A DNA stretch of 64,000 nt from Hydractinia symbiolongicarpus (lineage: Eukaryota; Cnidaria; Hydrozoa; Anthoathecata; Hydractiniidae). The position numbers were made by a program, and so were the translations under genes. The stretch's first letter is position 1. Every line of letters starts with the position of its first letter. The stretch lies in contig NC_079877.1 of assembly GCF_029227915.1 (NCBI RefSeq), positions 11,409,351-11,473,350 of the forward strand, given 5' to 3'. Of the stretch, positions 1 to 12,620 are shown one piece after another. Under the pieces are notes generated by a model that saw nothing but the letters and a program-made list of their open reading frames with translations, did no database searches and was not told where the DNA came from.

Positions 1-2182
1 AGTTTCATAAACATTTTTGCAAAAGAAAGAAACATCTCAATATATATTGATAATTATGACTGCATTTTTCACAAGGTTTCTTTTTTTTTTCTGAGTAAAA
101 GCAATGCAGAATCTACGCTTAAAATCACTGTGAAATACTCTTTTTTTTATTACATTAGGTGTATTTTCATTGCAGATCTAATGGGAAAAATAACTTCCGA
201 AGTCATGTTTGAAAACGTTACGTTTGTTGGAGGAGAAATAAAACACGATCTTATCATAACTTAACTGGAAATGTCGATATAATATTTACAAACTCAGCAT
301 CTGTAAGAACACATTTTCTTCTCCATTTTATCAACGTTACTTCTGTAACGTTGATGCAGTGTCAACTTTCTGGTTATGGATACATTAAAACCTATAATAC
401 AGATATAACAGTCAGGAATATGATAATTTTGGGTAACAAAATCAAATGTTATCTTCATGCTCAACAAGGTAGAATATTGACCGCAAATTCCATCTTCAAT
501 AAAACGAAAAGTTACAACCCAATTCTATCAATTTTTGATAGTCAAATAAATATTAATAATTCCACTTTTTCAATGTTGAAGTAACCCGGGTATATTATCA
601 TGGCGATAGTTCAGTACTTTACGCTTACAACAAAATTGGAAAAATTGTGGCATCAAATTTCATCTATAACACAGCTTTTGGCGGAGTATTTCACATGAGA
701 AAAAGCGAAGTCTTAATAAACAATTCTCACTTCTTAAATAACACCTCTCCCCGTACTATGGGCCCGATAGATGCTGGAAATATTCACGAACAGGTAGAAA
801 ATGTACATCTATCAAAAGTTGTGCTAGACATTGAACTAGAAAACTCTGTGGAGTATGTACAACAGGATATCAGGACAACTATTTTAATAATCGTTGTATT
901 TCTTCAAATTTATGTACTGGTTAGGGACCGTTTTGGATAATATTTCTAATCCTTGGATTGACATATGCAATGATATTAGCATACTCAAAAGAGATAAGTT
1001 TCTTTGCAAAATACTTTTTCGCGCTAGCTTTAAGGAAGGTTCTGAAAGTCACAAATCATTCAAAGCAAGGAGAGATATGTGAATTCAATTCATTGAACAA
1101 AACCGAAAGTAGTTCTATTAATAATCATGAATATATCTTGATTAACGACGACGGTTATGTTGTTATACACGGATAAATAAAGCCAATAGATAAAGTGACG
1201 TCATCGAATAACAAATACTATAAAGAACACAACAAAATATCTGGCATATTGAAAGTGTTAGTTGCTTTTTATCAGATTAAATCATTAATTCATGTCAAAG
1301 TAGATGTACAAACTGATGCAACATCAAATGTTCTAAATATACTGGCACTCGATATATTCAACCAATATACCAAAAGGCTTCTTAAATTTTGCCCGAAAAA
1401 CGACATGACAGTTGTCGAAAGAATGATTATCAAAGAATTTTCGTTTGTTTGTTGTATGCTTCTTTCAGCATTTATATTATTATTGATTGCAGCATTGTTT
1501 CGCCTTATGCGAAGATGCACGATATATTATTGGAGATACCGCAGATTTCTACTCCGTGCATCCATTTGCTGTTTACATGTTATCATTCTTGGTTACACAA
1601 TTTGGGCCAAATTTTCTTTAGAATTTATGAATTGCAGAAATGTAAACGGAAAATATATTCTTCTTGTAAATGGAGAAATCACATCACCCTATGGCAGAAG
1701 GTTAACATTGCGTTTTTCATTTTCTGGATTTTACCATTACCACTGACCTATGTATAAGTGTTCGACTCCTTGAAAATCACAAAATCACTGCCACGCAATT
1801 CTTCTACTGCGGGTTTATGCCACCGCTAACTATTGGATATTGGTTTTTGGGAAAATTTTGTCGACGTCAAAACGTAACAAGCGACACAATATTAAATAAA
1901 TATATTTGCAATATGTTTCAAGAGCCGTTTCGTCAGTACAGACATGAGGAAATATGTTTATTTTGGGATACATGGAGATTGTACCAGAGACTAATAATTG
2001 CTGTGTTTACGACATTTTTTATCGACCCAATGAAACGATTGTGTTACATACTTCCAATCATGCTGTTACTACTGGTAGTTCATTTACGTGTAAAACCATA
2101 TAAATCGAAATTCATCAACTGGATGGAAACGACATCTTTATTCAGCCTTTGTTTTCTTGTTGGAGTTAACCAATTTCCTTGA
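1..2182 (+). pseudogene. Decayed 3' part of a beta-helix-like multi-pass membrane protein gene
   Basis: Coding-like sequence runs from the left edge but changes frame repeatedly. Frame 1 is open to about 264, then a frame-3 piece (351-584), a frame-2 piece (about 590-940), a frame-1 piece (about 940-1740) broken by TAA at 1174-1176, then frames 3 and 2 to a stop near 2180. The first half encodes short repeats rich in Asn, Ile, Ser and Phe (for example INNSTFS and INNSHFLNNTS), as in right-handed parallel beta-helix extracellular domains. A hydrophobic segment follows near 870-960, and several more (1430-1510, 1550-1620, 1715-1755, 1985-2080 and 2125-2180) suggest a multi-pass C-terminus. I cannot name the family. 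At least four frameshifts and one nonsense codon argue against function. Introns could explain a few of these breaks but not all, because homology-like text continues directly across them. The 5' end is outside the window. Confidence 0.55.
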
Positions 2183-2189
2183 TGTTTTG

Positions 2190-4430
2190 GAGTTTTTGGT
2201 ACGCCTGTTATCGGCTTTGTGCTGTTTCTTGTTTGAAAACTTTGCAAAAGATTGTGTGCAAAATAAAACGAATTTTATAGGTTGGTATTCGTCGATACGC
2301 GACTTAAATGAGTGAAATATGTAGAAAGATTGTCTCGTAAAATTTTGGAATGTAGACGCAGTTATTTATAAAGCGCTTCTAAATAACCATAACGATAGTT
2401 GAGGGCAAAGACATTAATTAATTTTTAACATTATATTTGTATACTTTTCTCCCGTAGATTATTTGTAACTTCACGTGTTTTTATAAGAAACCAATGTACA
2501 AAATTATATCGAAATTATATCGAAAAAAATTAACGTAAACATCTTTTTGATTTGTTTCTAAGTTCAGGACAAGTTACGACTATCCTAAAAATTCGAAGAT
2601 CTGAAAGTTACTAGAACAGGAGATAATGGTTCTTTGATTTCTCCAGTTTCTTGCTGTTGTTTTCCAGTCGCCATATTTATCGATTTCCTTGATCACTCCT
2701 TCCTAGTCAAGAAGTAGGCCGTCGCAAAAAAGTCGTTTTCGGTCGTAGGTAAACAGACGACCTTTCCTTTTATGAGCACTGAGGCAGAGTTTGCTAAATT
2801 ACTTTTGGAAATCATTAAATAAGAAGCTCTACGGTTTAAAGATTTCCGACATTACTAATAATCTGGAAAAATACTGAACTTTGAAGTGGAAATTAAAACC
2901 GAACAAGACGTATGATATACGCAAACAACCTCGCGAATAAAGTTTACAAAAAGCTGTCTATCAAATTGGGATTTTTGTTACGAAGTTAGACACGACATAT
3001 TTTACTATTCAGATACGCAATAATATTTGTTACACACTTATTTTTCAAAATTGATTTGTGAGACCTTCCTGAACGGAAAATTCCTCGAACTTTTAATTTT
3101 CGATGGGTCCGTCTTGGGTGAACCGACTGACAGGAAGAAGAAAGACCACAAACCCACAAACCTCAAAATTTGCGAAATTCATTAATTCAGTTAATTCTGC
3201 CTACATTCACTTTTAAAAAGTTTGGTGGAAACACCTTTATTCACTAGTTAGTTAAACAAGTGTTTTGAACACTTGTCTTATCTTTTTAAAAAAGAAAAAA
3301 GAAAAAAAAAAGTAAAAATAGTTACCAAGATGAAATTCGAACACACGACGACTCCCGTGTCGGTGCTCAGAGAGGCAAAAATTTCCATTCTTGTGGGACA
3401 CATTTGCGTTTTAATACAAGCTCACGAGCTTGTAATAATCCGGATAAAACAAATCATTAAATATTCTAAAATTTTAAAATTCATTTCTCGATTATTATTG
3501 TAACTTTCAATCATAGTTTACTTTAATTACATACACTTCTTTTCTCTATAACAACAATTTTATAAGAACAACAATAAGGCTGAAAATTGTTGAACAATAA
3601 GAACAAAGCAATTCTACCGATTTTCATTTTTTCTCTAAAAAACAACATGGGAATTATCTTTGAACGCAAAATTTTTACAGAATTAACTAATAGATTTCAG
3701 GCCTCAAAAATTTGTAATGTATATACTGTCAAATTCCAGGGTCAACAAGTAAGAAACTAAGAGCACTTAGCCAAATGTTCTGATTCTTTGAAAAAATTGT
3801 ATAGGCAATACAACTGAATAAACGAAACACTGATTAACGCATAGAAATATTTGAAAAAAAAAGTAAAACCTTTAACTCAGTTCCATAAAAAAGAAACTTG
3901 TTGTATAAAATTAATGATTTAAATGTAATAATTTCTGAACAAGGTATCAACTAATTAGTCCAATATTTAATTAGGTGCTAGTGCAGTACACCAACATGTA
4001 GAGAGAAAAAATTCAAGGACGTTACTTGTATTTTTCATAAAAAACTCAATTCTAAGGTTGTAAACCTTAGAATTAATTATATTCATGCGCATGCGCAATT
4101 TCTTTTGTTGTTTCAATGACACCTAGCAATAATAAGGTGAACATCTTATTTCTATCTCTATTATAATAACCGTATTTTGTGTGTTCAAAAGGGTTACCGA
4201 TATTCCTTTGATCTTACCGCGAATTTTTTGAAACCAGGGGGTTTTTTAATTGGAAATCTTATGATTTATCAAAATAAATTACAAAAATTAATATATCTTC
4301 TGATATAATTTAATTAACTTAATTGATAAACCTCTAATTTGAAAAAAAAATTAAGTGATTAAAATGAATTCATTATTTAAAAGGGCCATTTTTAATAATA
4401 ATTTACCCCGTGACCTTAATCGCCAATTCC
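2190..4430. other. Gene-free AT-rich spacer
   Basis: I see no coding exon. The sequence is AT-rich with homopolymer runs. The one distinct item is a perfect hairpin at 4048-4074. A short open frame at 3273-3503 is low complexity at its start (Lys/Arg from an A/G run) and shows no recognisable domain. Confidence 0.5.
4048..4074. repeat. Perfect 12-bp inverted repeat with 3-nt loop
   Basis: AATTCTAAGGTT at 4048-4059 is followed by GTA and its exact reverse complement at 4063-4074. There is no adjacent gene end that would make it a known terminator. It may be a cruciform-prone site or the remnant of a small element. Confidence 0.7.
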
Positions 4431-4439
4431 GCCCAGGAG

Positions 4440-5910
4440 CCACAGAAAACAAATAGGATGGTTTTACTGACTTTGTTTTGACCGCTCGCACGTGTATACC
4501 AATCAAAACGCCTGATTCTTTGAAAAACCAATCAAGACTTTCGCGGCCTAGACATGCCTACGAAGAAACATGATGGCCATTTTAGTTTTTAAAAAGTAAT
4601 GGTGGTCAGTGTTGTTTCTAAGTCTGTTTCACCTTTTTGTCTTCTATAAGCTTTTTATACTTGTAATATTTGTTTTTCTTTATGTTCTAAAATGTTAAGA
4701 TAAATATATTGTCACGTTTTTTAGCTACGTGCAGATCTTAAACGCACCAGTTTTAGGATTTTTGGCTAGGAACGAATATTTTAAAGGGTACTAGCTAATA
4801 GCCTTACTTTTTACTAATTTTGTTTGGTATAAGAGGTTTTTCTCCAACCCAACATTTATTTTTATGTCGAGGTTATAGCCATTTAGCTATCTCATATATT
4901 TACCTAAAAAGTGATAGTATAAAAATTTAGTTTGGCTATCAATAATCGCAATATTCTCAGCAATAAATCTTATGCTAAATGCAGTTTAGCTAGGTACATT
5001 TTTATACATCTTTAATTATTTTCCTTAAAAAATTTTTTGCAAATAAAATGGCTGAGCAATTGCTTTAGCTGGAGGGGTAACGACGGGCTGTTTCCCGTGT
5101 TATTATTTAAACAGAAGTTGCGACAAAGTTTTTTTTAGAAAAGGGTATTACGCCTGTACACCTGTTCAACTATACGAAGCGCTTAGCCAGATGTTAACAA
5201 CGGACTGTATTTTTTGAAAAAGGGTATTACGTCTAAACTACATATGTGGAACACCGTTTACCTGTACTAAGCGCTTAGCCCATGGCGTTGTTAACGAAAT
5301 AAGCAACACGGTTTACCTGTATAGCGCTTAGCCCACTGTTAACAACAGAGTGCATCCTGTGTTTTCATTTAAACCGAAGCTTTTTTGGGGAGGGGGGGGG
5401 GGGGGGTCAACCAAATGATTACGACTGATTACATGGGGAAGGGGGGAGTAGAAAATAGGCAAAAAATTGATTACGTAATATGTGAACGCTCCCTTAGCAA
5501 AGGACAGTTTCTTGTGTTTTTATTTAAACAGAGTCTGCGAGAAAGTTTTTTTCAAAAGGGTATTATCCCTATACGCATGTGGAACATGGTTTATCTGCTC
5601 TAAGTGCTCAGCCAGTGTCACAATTAATTTGTTAACTTTCGCAAAAACTTATTCCGCAAAATAAAATAATATTGACCAATTGTTTTTGCTATAATGGAGT
5701 AACAACGGTTTGTAAACACTATTTTTATTTCAGCTATTGTTGCAGGGAAAGTTATTTTTTGAAAAATATGTTACAGTCGCAACGCTATATTGGTGTATGT
5801 GCTTCACTTGATTTACGACATACTGTATACCAGTACTAAAGCGCTTCACCTGATCGTTTACAACTCTTCTTAAGCGCTCCACAGGTTTGCCACGCCGTGT
5901 CACACCTTTA
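4440..5910 (+). repeat. Dispersed repeat block (forward arm) with degenerate tandem units of roughly 130 bp or more
   Basis: The block has two parts. The first (about 4460-4575) contains ACTGACTTTGTTTTGACCGC, the pattern CCAATCA..AACCAATCA, and CCTAGACATGCCTACGAAGA. The second (about 5040-5910) is an array of degenerate units, each carrying a Thr-like GGGTATTACG segment, TTTACCTGTACTAAGCGCTTAGCC and TGTTAACAAC. Both parts recur as reverse complement at 17.17-18.70 kb in mirrored order. The first part also has a third, diverged copy at 12.50-12.62 kb in the forward orientation. The block includes a G run at about 5388-5406. No transposase ORF is visible, so this looks like a non-autonomous element or a degenerate satellite-bearing repeat. 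Confidence 0.6.
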
Positions 5911-5924
5911 CTTGTGGCTTACCC

Positions 5925-6090
5925 CGGCGTTTCGACGCCGGTTCACCCGGCTATTTTAATTATAATGCCCGTATACGCCTGTCTGTCTGTCTGTCACGAA
6001 AAGTGGTAGCTTAGCTGCGCAATAGCGAGAAGCATGCAATGCGGTATAAAAAGGACGGGCGAACCCGTGGATTTTCCACGGACTAACGAC
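5925..6090 (+). repeat. GC-rich, hairpin-rich element
   Basis: This stretch is clearly richer in GC than its surroundings. It contains a perfect stem CCGGCG-TTTCGA-CGCCGG (about 5933-5950), a TGTC microsatellite (about 5980-5995), the pair GCCCGT (about 5967) and ACGGGC (about 6054) bracketing about 80 bp, and a stem CCGTGGA-TTT-TCCACGG (about 6065-6081). The nested complementary arms suggest a compact foldable unit, either a short mobile element of SINE or MITE type or a structured RNA. I could not match it to tRNA, 5S or hammerhead patterns by eye. Confidence 0.4.
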
Positions 6091-7300
6091 TAGCTATTTT
6101 TATATTAATATCTGCTTATTTTTACACCTGACCTCTCTCATACAATAGAAAGGGAAATCTTCATTTCGCGGGCTCGTGAAAGCATCTTATCCGCCTTTTT
6201 TATGCTGGCTGTAAGAGGCATTAATTTTTGCAAGGTAGTGGTTACTACACCAAATTTCCATGGGTGGCGGAATTAAGCCCGGCGTAGGATACTTAAGGTA
6301 GTGAATGATCAAACATGGTGTCAGTTGACTTTGACTATGCGAGTTGCTCGTTATCATAATAATGCAATCTTTTTTGAAAAACATACATCTACCCAGCGAG
6401 CGAACCTCTCCTGGTTCCTCAAAAGGACACTAGCTAAACATGTTTGTGCCTTAATTTTTTAGAAATATATACATACAATGTTATAAAATCAGTGATATGA
6501 CATGTCTTTTCTTAGGTTTCATTTAAAGTATTTTCCCCCATATAATCTATTTGTCTGTCTGTCAGTTTAATAAGGCTTAAACAACAGAACTGTGTGATTT
6601 TTTACGCCAGTTCGCATTCTCAAATTTACCAATCTTAGCAAAATGTGCTAAGAATATGCTATAAATATATTAGGGACATATTTGCACAAAAGTTAAAATA
6701 ATTCATGTTGAAAAGAAGAAACAGTATTCTTATAAAAAACGCGTGTATACAAAACATTTATATATGGAACTTACGTTATATAAAACAAGGTCTACATATA
6801 TATAAAAACGTTGTATTGACCACAAATACTAAACTGTCAAATTTTATTATATTTACTGTTAACTCTCAATCTCTCAATATGTCTAAGACACGTTTTTTTT
6901 ATATAAGAAACCACTTTATAAGAAAATGATTGTAAAAATGTACAATTTTCCGAAAGATACTGTTTTTCAGGTATTATCAGCACGTATAACAAAAAATTAG
7001 GTAAGTTATCCTAACAAATCGAAAGACTATTTAAAATTGACGATTTCAACTGTACAGATATTATTTCAGATGATCAATAAAAGGCAAAGGAATTATTTCA
7101 ATTTTTCTTGTATATAAATTAAGAAACTTTAAGACACTTAATACAGTATAATGACCTTCAGATTTAAAAAACTTTTACCAGTTGATCGGTTGCTTGGTTT
7201 CTTATCAAAAACGTGTTGTGCATTCCTCCTAACCTATGCATAAATAAACTGAGCAATATTAATTATTAACCACGAAGGACTTCATCTTCATAATAGCATC
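6090..7300. other. Spacer downstream of the iGluR gene
   Basis: No supported exon is present. Short open frames (6187-6384 minus and 6705-6929 plus) have no domain-like composition. This is 3' flanking DNA of the minus-strand receptor gene that ends at 7311. I did not find a convincing polyA signal on the minus strand. Confidence 0.45.
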
Positions 7301-7310
7301 TTAATTTTCT

Positions 7311-10300
7311 TTAACTTCCCTGCATCTGCATAACTTTGTTAGTTATCTTGGCTTTTTTAACTTTCAACCACATATATTCCATTATAAACAAAACAAACGA
7401 AAATAATATTCCCGCAACCATTACAACAAATAATCCCCCAAAAGAATATATATCGGCCTGTTCAATGTGATCAGTTTTTTTACCAGTTCCACAGTTGTTA
7501 TGAAACCAGCGTTTATCTAATCTCTCCAACATTCCCTTAGATTTATATTTTCGAATACTTCTTGTTATTCCCCTCAGAAGTGCTGACTCTTTGGCTGCAG
7601 CAAATGCATAACCACCATCTGGTATAATTTCTCCCACCATATGAATATTACATTGGACATCCTTATTACTATAATATTTCAATACAGCAGCATCATGGAT
7701 TATGGCGTCTAATTTTCTAAACCAGAAGAGAAAGCCCTAATTATAGGAATAAAAGAAGTGTCATGAAAACACAATGAATCCCAACAAAATATTCTGCCTT
7801 AAAATTCTGGCAAACTTCTTTTATAAACAATGTACGGGTATGTTTAATCTTTTTTTCTAACGAGTCTAATAGAATACAATTCTATTACATATACCCTATA
7901 CTTATAAAGAGTTTATACTCTGTGCATACTAAGAGTGTATACTTGTGGAGCTCTTAAGCAATATTGTCTTTGTATTTCCGTTTTAATCTAATAAAAATTC
8001 CATCTCAAACATTAAAATCAGGCCTTGTTAGCATTGTCATTTGAGGTAAACATCACAGAAGTTTAATACGTAGTATCCATAATAATCTACTACCTACCCC
8101 GCTCTGAGATCGTCCAGTGCTTTAACGGTGTCAATGAAATTGAACTCTTTCATATGATTATACATGGATCTCCACTCAGGCTTATTGCTATCTCGAAACA
8201 TTTGTGATATACCAGAATTTTTCAGAGTTCCAAATTTAAACTCACTTGAAGGGTTAGTAACCTAAAGTAACAATAACATTTTACATTTATAAATCGTCTG
8301 CATGATATATGTATGTGGTTGCCAACAAGTTAGTCTTCATAAATATATATTTCTAAAAAACAAATGGTGTAAATCGTACATACCCTTTCGTCTTTAAGCC
8401 CTTTAATAGGAAAAAAATAAGGATTCATCACTTTGTTTGCTGTCAGTATCGCTGTGTACGAAGACATCAGTATCATCATAAATATAGCAACAGAAATTCC
8501 AACAACTCTTGTACTGACATGAGTGGGATTTTGCCCACCCATATCCCGCTGAAACACCAGTCCAATGTGGTATAATATACTCTCTGACCATGGATAAAAC
8601 CGTTTTTTCTCGTGGAGACAATACTCGATGTATGATAGAATTATACTTGCAAAGAGAGCAGTTAAGAACGTGACTGACCATAATTGAGCGGTAAGGGGCG
8701 AAAAAACTTCCAAACTAAAAAAAGAGTATTCAATTTTTTGCGCCATTGTGGCAATTGCTACACCATTTAATCTGAAAGGTTCTGAGAATGCTATTCTTTC
8801 AGCTCTTGTCGCATACATCGTTAATGGAGCCAGTATTAATTCTGCTTTCCCTTTCAAAAGATCTCCAACCAGTCCGTTATACGTTCCATTAAGTTCTGTT
8901 CCGTAGGCACCATCTTCAACAATATACAAATCCGTGGATATGTCTATTTCTAATTCAATAAGATCAAGTAATTCTATACACAAACCATTACAGCAACGTG
9001 GTACTCGGACTTTAGAGTGATTTCGGAATTGGTATTCCCAGCAGATTTTGCCGACTTCACACTTATCGGAGTATTTGTCAGGAAAATGCGGTGCAAAGAC
9101 AATAAAAGGAGGCTCAATAATGGTGACGGTCTTTATAATTGCTTTTTTGTTACCTTGCTTTTTTGATTCTGCAAAGTCTATAATAGTTGATAGTCTTTCT
9201 GTTCGAGTTAAAAGAATCCATCGCAGTTGATTTAAAGCAAACAATTCAGGTAGCAATCGAGATTTTTCGGTATGGTATGAAATGAGTTTTTCTCCTTTTA
9301 TTCTAAAACAGAGACTATTTGAATTGATTTAAGATTTTCGACTTTATTAACGATATCTCTATTGAGGATAGAATTAAAAAAAGTCAAAAAGTTGGATTAA
9401 AATATAACGCTTGAGTTTTAAACATTGTATCAATACAAGATTTGCAATAAATTTAAATAAGTTTAGACGCTATTCTTTACTCTATACCTGAATTTGTTGA
9501 AATCTGAAATGAAATCGCAACCAGGCGTTAATGAGTTACCATTGAGGTTTAGATCGACATAAAAGATGTGTGCTGGATGATCTGCCTCAAGGATTCCTAA
9601 CTCTTTTTGGCTGGTTATCCATACAAAACCTTTATCCAGCATTTCAGCAGTAATAGCCATGTTCATTAATGCTAAATTACACTGCAATGAACACAAAAGA
9701 ATGAACATCTTAAAGCCAGATGCCTTCCAGGTGTAAACGTCTTTAGCAAGATTTGTGTTATTAATTCTTTTGTCAAAATCGTAGGTATTGTATATGCTTT
9801 GATTTTGAAAATAGGTCTGGATATGTTGATTGTTTCCCTTGTCCAGTACAAGCAGAACGTTGAGGTTGAAATATCTCTGCAAAATTGGAATGATGCAAAC
9901 ATTGTTGTCTGATATCGTAGTATTGAGCTTGAAAAAAAAAACAGAAAAAATTATACATGCTGTAGAATGTTTTAAGCATTTCTTTTTACGACTTTGAAAT
10001 TTTTTATGATTCAAACGCAAATTGTCACCCGAAAGGTATTAAATTGTTCTAAAATTAATTTTGGATGATTTAAACCAGGTGAAGCCTCTTACTATATTAA
10101 TATGGAATATTCAAAATTTAGCTGATGCTGAGTATACATATTTTTAATCCCTTATCGACATAGTATTTTTTATTTGTTCAGTTTTGTCCTTTTCAGAAAA
10201 AGTCCTGCGACTAATTTTATTTTGTTAAGTAGACAGTGTTTAAATTAGGTTATTGTAAAAACATACCAAAAAAATTCTGAAAGGAACTCCGGACTTTGAT

Positions 10301-11100
10301 TGAGGTTAAAATATCCCTGCAAAATTGGAATGATGCAAACATTGTTATTTGATGTCGTAGTATTGAGCTTGAAAATAATAATGAAAAAAATATACATGTT
10401 GGAGAATGTTTTAAGCATTTTTTTTATGACATTGAAATTTTTGATGTTTCTAACCACGAATCAAATTTTCACGCGAAAGTTATTAAATTTATCTAAACTT
10501 TTTTTAGACGCAGTAATTCGTTTATTTAAACCACTATATCAGCTTGGAATATCCAGATTTTAACTCATTGTGAATGTACGTATTTTTTACCCATTTTGGC
10601 GTAGAAATTTCTTAATTCTTTTTTTTTCAGAAAAAGTTCTGCGATAAAGTTTATTTTAGAAGTAGACAATGTTTAAAATTGTGTTATTGTAAAAATATAC
10701 AAAATAAGTTCGGAAAAAGACCAAATAGACTTTGGAATTCAACTTAGTACATTCCTCTCATGATGTTAATTTGACAGAATCTAAGCCTCGACACTCCTAT
10801 TAAATTAGGTAGGAAACGTGTAAAAGTTCTACCAGGAAATTTTACTGTCGAATAATAACGTGTGTAGTGATTGCTTACCAATATACCACCAATGTGCTTC
10901 TGATACAAATTTAATATCTTTGATTCCTCATCTTTTTTGGTTTCTAGTACTGTTGAAGTTGAATCATTGTTATCTCGAATTGTGTGAAATTTTTGTAGTA
11001 TTGCAGACAATGAATTGTCACTGTAAAAATGTGATGACATTACAGAAAGCTGACAATTTATGAAGACTAATATCGTAGCGAAAGTTATTGAAAATTTCAT
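7311..11100 (-). CDS. Ionotropic glutamate receptor, NMDA/glycine-binding-like, five exons, about 716 aa
   Basis: This is a ligand-gated cation channel of the plasma membrane. Proposed exons are 11100-10879, 9927-9488, 9302-8384, 8261-8098 and 7716-7311. All have GT-AG borders and matching phases, ending at TAA 7311-7313. Residues 1-20 are a signal peptide. Residues 21 to about 277 form a region much shorter than the usual amino-terminal domain. The S1 lobe follows (about 278-400), with PLT-x4-R at Arg387, the family's carboxylate-binding arginine. M1 is at about 428-449, the pore loop at 461-486 (VFQRDMGGQNP), M3 at 489-511 with SSYTAILTAN (the SYTANLAA position), S2 with HDAAV (the WDSAV aspartate position), and M4 at about 674-697, followed by a short cytoplasmic tail. 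The first junction (exon 1 to exon 2, TTG|GTAAGC) is the least certain. The subtype is inferred from motifs only, and the ligand is unknown. Confidence 0.8.
9862..10712 (-). repeat. Tandem duplication of the iGluR exon 2 start and upstream intron
   Basis: Two direct copies of about 420 bp each, at roughly 9862-10283 and 10302-10712. Both contain the same splice-acceptor region, the exon 2 start (peptide NNVCIIPILQ), the intron stretch ending TTAAGCATTT, and a distal TTTTTCAGAAAAAGT block. The distal (upstream) copy keeps an acceptor and about 23 codons, then runs into the next repeat copy and an in-frame stop. It is therefore a truncated exon, not an obvious alternative cassette. Splicing into it would truncate the protein. 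Confidence 0.7.
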
Positions 11101-12490
11101 TTTGATAATTCATTGGACTAGTTTTCCCACATCTTACTATACGCGAACTGATTTGCCAGTAATGGTAGTAAGTTTTTTTTGATTAATTATGTATTAGTCC
11201 TGTAGTACGTGCGAACAAAATAACATTCAAAGAATTCTTTTCGCTTCATATTTTCAAATTTAAAACACTAGTGATGAATAATTCATAACAAAGGGCTGTC
11301 TTTTCATACTAAAGACGAATAGCATTGATATTCCAAATGAGACAGAGTTGCTAAAGGTAGAAAGACGTGTCGTATATTAACATAAACGTGATAAAATCTT
11401 AAAGATGTTTCACTTGACTAAACAGAATTACATCAACGTCATGTTTTATATTTTATGTCGCTTTTAATCTGTCACATTGCAATCAACGTATTTGTCATGT
11501 CACGTTCGTGTAAATTTTAATTATTTGAAACATATTTTATATTTATATATATTATATATTTTATCACAATTGAAAAGTGATTGTCAAAAGGCACTGAAAC
11601 AGTTCCTATGGAATCTAGTGGCCAAAATAAAAGCACAAAAACGTGTTTTATTTTATTTTATAAACCTTAGTCCCAAACAATTTACAACAAGGCTATAGTT
11701 GTAGATATGCAGCTCAAAATGCGTAAGTATAAATACATACGTAAATACAATTCAGTCAAGTCAAACTATACAACCTCCAAAAAAGAGAACCTTTCTCATT
11801 ATAAACCTTGCACGTGTAATTTTGTCAGTATACAAAGTTCGGATTTGTACACTGTTAATTAATTGATTGAGATTGATGTCAAAAAAGATAGCTTATTGCC
11901 ATCTGTAAAATGTCAGAAAAAATAGCAAAAGTTTTTCTTCGTTGTTGTTTTTTAAAAGATACGAGAAACAAACAAGCAAGGTTAAAGATTCTTTTGAAAG
12001 CCACATCAACACTTTACGGAGTTTTTTTTACTCCACTCTCTTGTGTAGTTCAGCTAGATATCAATATTTTTCGAACATGTTGATGGTCGATGTTTTGTTA
12101 ACGGCTAATCTGAAAAGAGAATATTTGGATAATGAAGAGTAAGAAAATGATTTTATTACAAACTGAATTAACGGTAGGGTTGTTGTTTAATTAATGTGTC
12201 TTCAATAAGTAATGCTTTTAGTATTTGAATTATTTTTATCAATAAGAGATAAATCGATGAATCATTAAGATATGCAATCAATTATAAAAAACTCTAATTG
12301 TAAACTACATCATTTAGACTTAAAAATCCTGATCGAGAAAAGAATTGAGATGTCGGTATTTTTAATTTTCTTTTTTAGTTATCTTTTTTAGTTATTGTTA
12401 TTTTAATTAAGTGGAATATCCCACTGGCTCTTTTTACCAGTCTTTCCTTATTAATAACCGTATTCTGTTTACAATGGCTGAGAACAGATT
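11101..12490. promoter_or_regulatory. Upstream region of the iGluR gene; no element resolved
   Basis: This is the 5' flank of the minus-strand receptor gene. The sequence is AT-rich, with an AT-repeat stretch near 11540-11570. I cannot pick out a convincing TATA box or initiator. No exon of a neighbouring gene is supported here. Confidence 0.25.
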
Positions 12491-12499
12491 TATATCGGG

Positions 12500-12620
12500 A
12501 TCTTCATAGAACTCGATTTTACTGTGTTTGTGTTAACCAATCAGAAGGCACAATTTTGGTTAATAAACAATACAAGTTCTGTGCAGCCTAGACATACCGA
12601 CGAAGCATGCCACGGTCTAG
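12500..12620 (+). repeat. Third copy of the 4.46-kb repeat segment
   Basis: TTTTACTGTGTTTGTGTTAACCAATCAG..GCAGCCTAGACATACCGACGAAGC matches the pattern at 4470-4575 and the reverse complement of 18580-18690. It is more diverged and lacks the tandem array that accompanies the other two copies. Confidence 0.5.

Noticed and set aside
5385-5603. Gly-rich short ORF at the G run
   Set aside because: It arises from a homopolymer run within the repeat array.
5925-6090. tRNA, 5S or hammerhead RNA in the GC-rich element
   Set aside because: No CTGATGAG..GAAA hammerhead core and no convincing A/B box pair could be found by eye.
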